Assembly: GCA_913052515.1 (NCBI GenBank)
Contig: CAJXFJ010000155.1
Location: 1 to 5,281, forward strand
DNA length: 5,281 bases
Direction of reading: 5' to 3'
DNA from: an uncultured Flavobacteriales bacterium
GTDB lineage: Bacteria > Bacteroidota > Bacteroidia > Flavobacteriales > Vicingaceae
Within the stretch, counting starts at the first letter, position 1. Every line of letters starts with the position of its first letter. The notes below the pieces were generated by a model, which saw only the letters and a program-made list of their open reading frames with translations, did not search any database and was not told where the DNA came from. This document shows, in pieces, positions 1 to 5,281 of the stretch. Position numbers and translations under genes: made by a program.

Positions 1-9
1 CAATTAAAA

Positions 10-31
10 GTATATTAGTCGTATAATATAC
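10..31. promoter_or_regulatory. Perfect inverted repeat just upstream of the zinc-ribbon gene
   Basis: GTATATTA (10-17) and TAATATAC (24-31) are exact reverse complements separated by 6 bp. The right arm ends 4 bp before the ATG at 36. This could be an operator for a dimeric regulator or a weak AU-rich hairpin in the mRNA leader that covers the start region. No TAnnTTTG promoter element is visible in the 35 bp available, so the promoter probably lies off the left edge or is divergent. The symmetry is seen directly; the regulatory role is inferred. Confidence 0.4.
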
Positions 32-35
32 GGAA

Positions 36-440
36 ATGGAAAAAGTAAAACCACCAAAAAGATTGTGCCCAGTTTGCGAAGCACCCATAAAAGGCCGCGA
101 TGATAAAGTATATTGTTCCCCAAACTGCAAATCGGCTCACCAATATGAACATCGAAAAGAGTTAGAAAAGACTTTTATAGCCATAGATCGCCAACTTAAA
201 ATAAACCGTAAAGTTTTAAAAAAGTACAACCAAACCGGCATGACCAGTATTCGTCAATCAGTTTTACACCAAGAAGGCTTTAACCCTAAGTATTTTACCC
301 ATTACTGGAAAAACAAAAAAGGCGATGTCTATTTATTCTCTTATGATTTTGGAATCTTAAAATTAAAAGAAGAAGCTACAGGCAAAAAGAAATACCTCAT
401 TGTAGCATGGCAAGAATCCTACATGACCCCCTCCAATTAA
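36..440 (+). CDS. Small zinc-ribbon protein of unknown function, Bacteroidota type
   Basis: This is a complete 134-residue protein. Its N-terminus carries a treble-clef or zinc-ribbon-like cysteine set: C11-x2-C14, then C27-x3-C31 inside CSPNCK, likely binding one Zn. A basic, probably helical stretch follows (about 36-65, rich in Lys, Arg and Glu). The C-terminal half (about 68-130) has aromatic-rich segments, NPKYFTHYW, DVYLFSYDFGIL and the ending LIVAWQESYM, suggesting a small beta-rich domain. The overall order (zinc knuckle, NRKVLKKYN-like helix, GF-x-x-KYFT, then YxFxYxxGxL) resembles a conserved hypothetical family that I recall from many Bacteroidota; this is from memory and not a search. 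An in-frame stop at 24-26 makes ATG36 the first possible ATG start. There is no signal peptide or membrane segment, so it is cytosolic. Nucleic-acid binding is plausible for such a basic zinc protein but not shown. It converges on the dihydroorotase gene. Confidence 0.88.
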   Translation: MEKVKPPKRLCPVCEAPIKGRDDKVYCSPNCKSAHQYEHRKELEKTFIAIDRQLKINRKVLKKYNQTGMTSIRQSVLHQEGFNPKYFTHYWKNKKGDVYLFSYDFGILKLKEEATGKKKYLIVAWQESYMTPSN

Positions 441-443
441 TCG

Positions 444-559
444 TTAAGCTCGTTGCTTTAAGCTGTATGCTCTTAAGCTCGTTGCTTTAAGCTTTATGCT
501 CTTAAGCTCGTTGTTTTAAGCTTTATGCTCTTAAGCTCGTTGCTTTAAGCTTTATGCTC
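444..559. repeat. Four-copy 29-bp composite tandem repeat between convergent genes
   Basis: Four direct copies lie end to end without spacers at 444-472, 473-501, 502-530 and 531-559. Each unit is two related halves: TTAAGCTCGTTGCT (14 bp) followed by TTAAGCTTTATGCTC (15 bp), so the array also reads as eight half-units that share a TTAAGCT head and a TGCT tail. Copies 2 and 4 are identical. Copy 1 has G for T in the second half (position 465) and copy 3 has T for C in the first half (position 514). Because 29 is not a multiple of three and the units contain stops, this is not coding. The array fills the gap between the stop codons of the zinc-ribbon gene (440) and the dihydroorotase gene (560). 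Short-period intergenic repeats of this TTAAGC/TTTATGC wording are familiar to me from Bacteroidota genomes. A role in ending transcription from both sides is inferred. Confidence 0.9.
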
Positions 560-1906
560 TCAGCTCATCGATTTCTCCAAAGCCTGCCCTTTTTTACTTT
601 CGTCGAAAGTTCCTTCGGCATAAGCCAAATGTCCGTTTACAAAAGTGTGGCTCACTTTACTATGAAAAGTAGTACCCTCTAAAGGTGACCAAGCACATTT
701 GTACAAGATGTTTTCAGGAGCTACCGTCCATTTTTCATCAAGGTCTACTAAACACAAGTCTGCTTGATATCCTTCTTTTAAAAAGCCTCGCTCCTTAATC
801 CCGTATAATATGGCGGGGTTATGACACATTTTTTCCACCATTTTCTCCAAGCTAATTTTTCCTTCTCGGTAAAACTCCAATAGGCAATTTAAGCTGTGTT
901 GCACCAAAGGTGCACCCGACATAGACTCAAAATAGGGCTTGTCTTTTTCTTCCCACGCATGTGGCGCATGGTCTGTGGTAATTAAATCAATGCGGTCGTC
1001 AAGTAGAGCAGCCAACAAGCCCTCTTTATCTTTCTGCGTTTTAATCGCCGGATTCCATTTTATACGCTTGCCTAAACGCTCATAATCCACATCGGTAAAC
1101 CACAAATGGTGCACCGAAACTTCCGTGGTAATTTTCTTCTCTTTCAGAGGAATGTCGTTTCTAAAAAACTCCGTTTCCGCTGCTGTTGTTAAATGCAAAA
1201 TGTGCAATCTGGCATTGTGCTTTTTGGCAAGAGCAACCGCATTTTTGGTGGCTTCGTAGCAGGCTTTTTCACTTCTAATGATCGGATGATACTTTACTGG
1301 AACATCTTCTCCGTATTTCTCACGGTAGATTTCTTCGTTTTTCACCACTTCACTTTCTTGCTCAGAATGAATGGCTACAATGGCCTCGCAATTGGCTAAA
1401 AGTTTTTCTAGCATTTCAGGCTTGTCGGCCAAAATATTGCCCCGATCACTAAAATACAAGCCATCATCTGATACGGCTAAAAGGCCTGAAGTATCCAATT
1501 TCAATACCTCGTCCATATTGCTTTCATTAACCCCTAAAAAGAAACCATAGTTCGCTAAAGATTTGGTGGCAGCAATGCGGTATTTTTCCTCTAAAATATC
1601 CATGCTTAACACATTGGGATTGGTGTTTGGCATATCTATAAAAGAAGTCACTCCACCGGCCAAAGCCGCTTTGCTTTCACTATTCATATCAGCTTTGTGA
1701 GTAAAACCCGGCTCCCGAAAATGCACCTGACCATCAATAATACCTGGCAACAACAATTTGCCTTTTGCCTCAATAATCCGATCGGCCTTTTGGTCAATGT
1801 GATCGGCAATTTTTGCGATTTTTTCTCCTTCTATCAAAAGGTCGGCTACAAATGTTTTGCCCTCGTTTACTAAAGTGGCTTGTTTGATTAAAGTGCTTTG
1901 GTTCAT
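560..1906 (-). CDS. pyrC: Dihydroorotase (amidohydrolase superfamily, class I-like)
   Basis: This 448-residue protein has the usual length for a class I dihydroorotase, which cyclises N-carbamoyl-L-aspartate to dihydroorotate in cytosolic pyrimidine synthesis. Landmarks in order: beta-rich N-terminus with LLLPGIIDGQVHFREPG (51-67), substrate-loop MPNTNP (92-97), SDDG (146-149), AIHSEQE (178-184), LHILHLTTAAE (234-244), TEVSVHHLWFTD (261-272), KWNPAIKT (283-290), TTDHAPH (310-316) and the C-terminal sandwich strand GYQADLCLVDLDEKW (379-393). Predicted metal or catalytic residues are H62, H180, H238 and D312. The first His of the classic HxH pair is Gln (Q60), which I recall as normal in Bacteroidota PyrC. 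The bridging Lys position appears to be Asp (D147 or D148), as in Aquifex-type enzymes. Hydantoinase or allantoinase is a less likely alternative, as is a non-catalytic homologue. The ATG at 1906 has no Shine-Dalgarno site; the gene is last in the minus-strand block and its TGA directly abuts the tandem repeat. Confidence 0.85.
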   Translation of the reverse strand: MNQSTLIKQATLVNEGKTFVADLLIEGEKIAKIADHIDQKADRIIEAKGKLLLPGIIDGQVHFREPGFTHKADMNSESKAALAGGVTSFIDMPNTNPNVLSMDILEEKYRIAATKSLANYGFFLGVNESNMDEVLKLDTSGLLAVSDDGLYFSDRGNILADKPEMLEKLLANCEAIVAIHSEQESEVVKNEEIYREKYGEDVPVKYHPIIRSEKACYEATKNAVALAKKHNARLHILHLTTAAETEFFRNDIPLKEKKITTEVSVHHLWFTDVDYERLGKRIKWNPAIKTQKDKEGLLAALLDDRIDLITTDHAPHAWEEKDKPYFESMSGAPLVQHSLNCLLEFYREGKISLEKMVEKMCHNPAILYGIKERGFLKEGYQADLCLVDLDEKWTVAPENILYKCAWSPLEGTTFHSKVSHTFVNGHLAYAEGTFDESKKGQALEKSMS

Positions 1907-1924
1907 GGCTGAAATTTAGAAGCC

Positions 1925-1957
1925 CAAAGGTAAGCCAGAAGGAAAGATTAGACCATA
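1925..1957 (-). promoter_or_regulatory. Candidate Bacteroidota-type promoter for the dihydroorotase gene
   Basis: Read on the minus strand, TACCTTTG (1932-1925) matches the Bacteroidota -7 consensus TAnnTTTG exactly. TATG (1957-1954) lies 21 bp upstream and is one base off the -33 element TTTG. Initiation near 1921 would give a leader of roughly 15 nt before the ATG at 1906. The match and spacing are seen directly; activity is inferred. It lies in the 64-bp gap after the oxidoreductase stop codon, the only sizeable gap within the minus-strand block. Confidence 0.45.
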
Positions 1958-1970
1958 AAAAAAATGGACT

Positions 1971-3098
1971 TTATCGCAACATCAATTCGGCTACTTCTTC
2001 ACCCAAAAGACAGCCAATGGCAACTCCCATTCCTCCCAAACGAACTGCACAATACAAATCCGCTCGTAATTTTTTTACCATTGCTTGTTTGCTGTTGCCT
2101 ACACCCATAATGCCTGCCCACTGGTAGTCAATGCTAAAATCCTCTTCGGGAAGTAGTTTCTCTTTCAACAAACGAATTAATTCATTTTGAATGAGTGTTG
2201 TTGTTTCTATTTCAGTGCTCTCTTCGCTTTTAAAATCTAAATTTCTACCGCCTCCAAAAAGTACCCGATTGCCGATGTTTCGGAAATAATAATAGCCCTC
2301 ATCAAAATGATGAATGCCTTGAAATTTAAGCTTGGGTAGGGGAGAGCTAACCAACACTTGCGCCCTTGCTGGTTTTACTTCTTCTGGTAAAAACCTTTGT
2401 GCTAATCCATTAGTACACAAAACGGCCTTGTCGAATTTTAATTCGCCAAATGGTGTTTCTAACACTTGCCTGCCAATTGCTTTTACTTCTACACCATACA
2501 AAAAGAGCACGCCTGCCGCCTCGGCTTTTTGTTTTAAGGCTTGCATCATTTTGTCGGTCTCCAACTGACCTTCAGCGGCATGAGAAATGGCATGAGTAAA
2601 TCCCTTAAATCCAGCTTGCTGACAATAACTAGGAGCTAAGCTAAAAGTTTGTTCCAATTGGCAAATCCCACGAAGTTGTTGGTTCAAGTAATCCAGTTGT
2701 TCACGACAATTTTCAAACAAGTCCTTTTGGCTTTCTTCAAAAATTTCATAAGCCCCCAAGGACTGATAGCCCAAGTTTTGGTCACCCACTTCTTCACGCA
2801 AAAGCTGCAAACCGCGATAGCGTTTTTCTACCGTTTCAAATACTTCATTTTCGCTTTGGTGTTTAAGGTCGTTCAGTATTTCTGAAGGACTTCCAATACA
2901 GGCAAATCCTGCATTTTTAGTAGATGCTCCTGTTGGAAGATATCCTCTTTCTAGAATTAAAACCTTGGCTTTAGGCCGAGTTTCTTTGATAGCCAAAGCG
3001 GCTGAAATTCCAACAATTCCAGCCCCTATGACTAAAAAGTCAATTCCTTCGGTATAGTTTCTTTTTTCCCAGAAACTTAATTGCTCAATGCCTAGCAT
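1971..3098 (-). CDS. FAD-dependent oxidoreductase of the DadA/ThiO (DAO) family
   Basis: This 375-residue flavoprotein is predicted to oxidise an amine or amino-acid-like substrate; the substrate cannot be read from the sequence. Near the N-terminus is the Rossmann dinucleotide motif GAGIVG (25-30), with the ribose-binding acid at the end of strand two (LILER, E50). The flavin-loop segment GASTKNAGFACIGS (57-70) follows. The middle holds the family's substrate domain with EGYYYFRNIGNRVLFGGGRN (267-286), then YQWAGIMG (325-332) and the C-terminal FAD-binding segment RLGGMGVAIGCLLGEE (353-368). The N-terminal SFWEK-like lead and the STKNAGFAC loop recall a conserved Bacteroidota subgroup (from memory). 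There is no signal peptide or membrane helix, so it is cytosolic. Its ATG lies 5 bp after the peptidase TAG with an A-rich junction (GAATAGAAAAAATG), which indicates co-transcription and probably translational coupling. No better start exists. Glycine or D-amino acid oxidase or dehydrogenase activity is possible but unproven. Confidence 0.87.
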   Translation of the reverse strand: MLGIEQLSFWEKRNYTEGIDFLVIGAGIVGISAALAIKETRPKAKVLILERGYLPTGASTKNAGFACIGSPSEILNDLKHQSENEVFETVEKRYRGLQLLREEVGDQNLGYQSLGAYEIFEESQKDLFENCREQLDYLNQQLRGICQLEQTFSLAPSYCQQAGFKGFTHAISHAAEGQLETDKMMQALKQKAEAAGVLFLYGVEVKAIGRQVLETPFGELKFDKAVLCTNGLAQRFLPEEVKPARAQVLVSSPLPKLKFQGIHHFDEGYYYFRNIGNRVLFGGGRNLDFKSEESTEIETTTLIQNELIRLLKEKLLPEEDFSIDYQWAGIMGVGNSKQAMVKKLRADLYCAVRLGGMGVAIGCLLGEEVAELMLR

Positions 3099-3103
3099 TT
3101 TTT

Positions 3104-5266
3104 CTATTCAACTGGAAAACCACGATCGCGCATCAAGGCTTCTATCTGAGCATCTCTACCTCTAAATTTACGATAAGCTTCAGAAGGATCTATGGCATTG
3201 CGCGGCGCAAAAAGGTACTTTCTCAGTTTTGCCGCTAAATCTTTATCATAAAAGCCGCCTGGCGCTTCAGCAAAGGCTTCGGCAGCATCAGCAGTTAATA
3301 CATCGGCCCACATATAACCGTAGTATGCCGTAGCATATCCTTCTCCAGAAAATACATGTCCAAAATGAGGAGTACGATGACGCATCGGAAGTTCTTCTGG
3401 CATATTCATGGCCGCTAAGGTCTCTTTTTCAAAGGTGGCCATGTCTAGCTTTTCCGGATCAGCCAAATGTAATTTCATATCCATTAAGGCTGAAGCCAAA
3501 TATTCTGTCGTGGCAAATCCTTGATTGAAAGTAGAAGCCTTTTTGATTTTTGCAACCAGTTCTTTTGGCATGGCTTCACCTGTTTTGTTGTGCACCAAAA
3601 ATTTGTTGATTACCGAATCGGTAGACAACCAACGCTCTAACAACTGAGATTGAAATTCGGTGTAATCGCGCACTCCACCGTTTAAAGTAGGGTACTTTAC
3701 ATTGGCAGAAAAGAAATGCAAAGCATGGCCAAATTCGTGGAAAAAGGTGGTTGCATCATCCCAAGAAATAAGCAATGCCTCTCCTTCGGCAGGTTTTACA
3801 AAATTGGAATTGTTTGAGGCCAACACTTTGGTTTCTCCTTCAAAAGTGGTGTAGCTTCGGTAAGTGGTGGCCCAAGCACCAGAGCGTTTCCCTTGTCTAG
3901 CATAGGGGTCCAAATACCACAATCCTACATTTCTACCACTTGATTTGTCGTTTACTTCCCACACTTTTACATCGGCATGAAAAACAGGAACTTTTCCTTC
4001 TTCCACAGGGGTAAACTCATAGTTAAACAATTGCTCAGCCACATAAAACATGGCTTCTCTAAGTTTATCCAATTGCAAGTATTGCTTTACTTCATCAGAA
4101 TTAAGGTCGTATTTAGCTTTTCTAACTTTTTCGGCATAATAGCGATAATCCCAAGCTTTAATGTCAATTTGGTCTCCCTTTTCATCAGCCAAAGCTTGCA
4201 TATCGGCCACTTCTTCGGCTACTCTTGCAATGGCAGCAGGCCAAACAGCTTCCATAAGGTTTAGCGCATTTTCTGGTGTTTTAGCCATGCGGTCTTGCAA
4301 GCGCCATTCGGCATAGTTGGCATAGCCCATTAATGCTACTCGCTCTCTTCTTAACTTCAGAATTTTTGCGATAATTTCTTTATTGTCGTATTCATCATTA
4401 TTGTCGCCTCTCGAATAATAATTGGTCCATACTTTTTTGCGCAATTCCCTTTCGGTGGAATAGGTTAAAAAAGGATCCATAGAAGAACGCGTATTTACAA
4501 TGGCGTACATTTCAGGCTTTCCTTTTTCGGCAGCTATGTTTGCAGCAGATTTTATAAAATCTTCGGGTAAACCTCCCAATTGATCTTTGCTGATAAATGT
4601 AACGTAGTTTTCTTCATCATGCAGCACATTATTTGAAAACTGGGTGTACAATTCAGAAAGTTCTTTGTTGATTTCGGCATATCGTTTTTTCTTTTCTGCA
4701 TCTAAATTAGCGCCGTTCATTTCAAATTGCTTGTAGGTTAATTCAAGCACTCTTTGTTGATCGGCCTCTAATGGGTGCACTTGCGATTCATCATACAAAG
4801 CTTTAATACGTTGAAAAAGCTTTTCGTTTTGGGTGATTTTAGAACGGTATTCTGAGAACTTGGGCGAAAGCTCTTGCTGAATTTCTCGAAACTCTGGACT
4901 CGACATATTGCTACTCCAAATGCCGTAATAATTAAAGGCACGCTCTATGGGTTTGCCAGCAGCCTCCATGGCTTCTATGGTGTTTTCAAAAGTGGGCGTT
5001 TCTTCCTGATTGGCAATTTGGTCAATTTCTGCCAAATGCAATTCCATGCCTTTAATCATAGCGGGTTTTAAGTCTTCCAAATTCATTTGGTCGAAGGCAG
5101 GAACTCCACCATATGGACCTTCCCACTCTTTTAAAAGAGGGTTGTCAAAGTTGTTTTCTGTCATTTCTTGTTTTTCGTTTTCAGACTTTTGGGCTTGCGG
5201 TTCGCAAGCAAGCATAAAAATTCCCATACTAGCAGCAAGGAATAGGGGAAGGCGTTTTTTTATCAT
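3104..5266 (-). CDS. dcp: M3-family zinc metallopeptidase, peptidyl-dipeptidase Dcp-like lipoprotein
   Basis: This 720-residue protein is close to the usual length of Dcp plus a lipoprotein leader. Dcp-type enzymes release dipeptides from the C-terminus of short peptides. The zinc site is HEFGH (510-514, E511 catalytic) with third ligand E537 in RDYTEFQSQ (533-541). The family usually has Pro where Q539 sits. The substrate-site block GHVFSGEGYATAYYGY (636-651) supplies H637, Y644, Y648 and Y651, matching the H/Y set of thimet oligopeptidase. The N-terminal NPLLKEWEGPYGGVPAFDQM and PTFENTIEAME (91-101) favour Dcp over oligopeptidase A. FNQGFATTEYLASALMD (580-596) and the FRGRDAQIEALMRDRGF ending complete the M3A pattern. 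A lipobox Cys at 21 predicts lipidation, so it acts in the periplasm or on an outer-membrane face. It is the first gene of the minus-strand block; its promoter lies beyond the right edge (only 15 bp of leader visible, a TTTAAATTTAAA palindrome). Confidence 0.92.
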   Translation of the reverse strand: MIKKRLPLFLAASMGIFMLACEPQAQKSENEKQEMTENNFDNPLLKEWEGPYGGVPAFDQMNLEDLKPAMIKGMELHLAEIDQIANQEETPTFENTIEAMEAAGKPIERAFNYYGIWSSNMSSPEFREIQQELSPKFSEYRSKITQNEKLFQRIKALYDESQVHPLEADQQRVLELTYKQFEMNGANLDAEKKKRYAEINKELSELYTQFSNNVLHDEENYVTFISKDQLGGLPEDFIKSAANIAAEKGKPEMYAIVNTRSSMDPFLTYSTERELRKKVWTNYYSRGDNNDEYDNKEIIAKILKLRRERVALMGYANYAEWRLQDRMAKTPENALNLMEAVWPAAIARVAEEVADMQALADEKGDQIDIKAWDYRYYAEKVRKAKYDLNSDEVKQYLQLDKLREAMFYVAEQLFNYEFTPVEEGKVPVFHADVKVWEVNDKSSGRNVGLWYLDPYARQGKRSGAWATTYRSYTTFEGETKVLASNNSNFVKPAEGEALLISWDDATTFFHEFGHALHFFSANVKYPTLNGGVRDYTEFQSQLLERWLSTDSVINKFLVHNKTGEAMPKELVAKIKKASTFNQGFATTEYLASALMDMKLHLADPEKLDMATFEKETLAAMNMPEELPMRHRTPHFGHVFSGEGYATAYYGYMWADVLTADAAEAFAEAPGGFYDKDLAAKLRKYLFAPRNAIDPSEAYRKFRGRDAQIEALMRDRGFPVE
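5193..5209 (-). other. GC-rich hairpin across the lipobox codon of the peptidase gene
   Basis: On the minus strand GCTTGCG and CGCAAGC are perfect 7-bp complements around a 3-nt AAC loop. The stem covers the codons for A20, C21, E22, P23 and Q24, at the end of the signal peptide. It is GC-rich against AT-rich surroundings, so it should fold stably in the mRNA. The structure is seen directly; any effect on translation or export pausing is inferred, and chance codon choice (TGC, GAA, CCG, CAA) is a fair alternative. Confidence 0.35.
5207..5266 (-). other. Predicted lipoprotein signal peptide of the M3 peptidase
   Basis: Residues 1-20 form a short basic n-region (KKR, 3-5), a hydrophobic core (LPLFLAASMGIFMLA) and a lipobox MLA just before Cys21, whose TGC codon is at 5206-5204. 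Met at -3 is less usual than Leu but acceptable. The following residues EPQAQKSENEKQE are a charged flexible linker before the enzyme domain. I see no clear Bacteroidota surface-export signal directly after the Cys, so a periplasmic-facing location is slightly favoured. Confidence 0.75.
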
Positions 5267-5281
5267 GGCTTTAAATTTAAA

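Noticed and set aside
444..559. CRISPR-like array (29-bp repeats)
   Set aside because: The copies are directly abutting with no unique spacers and there are no cas genes nearby; it is a simple tandem repeat.
1193..1399. Plus-strand 68-codon open frame opposite the dihydroorotase gene
   Set aside because: It is antisense to a well-supported gene, shows no recognisable motifs, and has a Phe-rich composition typical of a shadow frame.
1950..1970. Hairpin AGACCAT-A7-ATGGACT as a terminator after the oxidoreductase gene
   Set aside because: The stem has only four contiguous pairs next to the loop, an internal mismatch, and no T-run following on the minus strand; it is too weak to call.
2332..2885. 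Two plus-strand 78-codon open frames opposite the oxidoreductase gene
   Set aside because: Both lie fully antisense to a conserved flavoprotein, have no family resemblance and no credible start context.
3198..3210. TTGCGC-G-GCGCAA palindrome followed by an A-run
   Set aside because: It lies inside the peptidase coding sequence (FAPRNAID region) and the 1-nt centre gives a poor loop; it is most simply codon-driven.
3977..4264. Plus-strand 95-codon open frame opposite the peptidase gene
   Set aside because: It is antisense to conserved peptidase sequence; its Phe/Ile-rich translation reflects Lys/Glu-rich codons on the other strand.
4874..5071. Plus-strand 65-codon open frame opposite the peptidase N-terminal region
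   Set aside because: It is antisense to conserved Dcp-like sequence with no motif or promoter support.
5270..5281. TTTAAATTTAAA palindrome upstream of the peptidase gene as an operator
   Set aside because: It is a low-complexity AT run cut by the window edge; symmetry of this kind is expected by chance in AT-rich leaders.

Overview
The window looks like ordinary chromosomal DNA from a member of the Bacteroidota, probably a Flavobacteriales or Cytophagales relative. The evidence is moderate-to-low GC, A-rich rather than Shine-Dalgarno leaders, a sequence matching the Bacteroidota promoter form TAnnTTTG, and four proteins that each resemble types I know from that phylum. The genus cannot be fixed from the sequence alone.

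Layout: at the left end a small plus-strand gene (36-440) encodes a zinc-ribbon protein of unknown function. A perfect 8-bp inverted repeat lies just before its start codon. It converges on a minus-strand block of three genes. The 119-bp gap between the convergent stop codons is almost filled by four 29-bp tandem repeats, each able to form a small imperfect hairpin. Reading the minus strand in transcription order from the right edge: a predicted lipoprotein M3 (Dcp-like) zinc metallopeptidase (5266-3104), a DadA/ThiO-type FAD-dependent oxidoreductase (3098-1971) only 5 bp downstream, and a dihydroorotase-family amidohydrolase (1906-560) after a 64-bp gap with a candidate promoter of its own.

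How they work together: the peptidase and oxidoreductase are almost certainly co-transcribed. The dihydroorotase may be read through from them, started from its own promoter, or both. A peptide-to-amino-acid-oxidation link between the first two is possible but is only inference. Dihydroorotase belongs to pyrimidine synthesis and has no evident biochemical link to the others. No mobile element, CRISPR array, rRNA or tRNA was seen, no gene looks broken, and no convincing new multi-gene system is present. The points most worth a second look are the composite tandem repeat, the altered metal-ligand pattern of the dihydroorotase, the inverted repeat upstream of the zinc-ribbon gene, and a strong hairpin over the lipobox codon of the peptidase gene.
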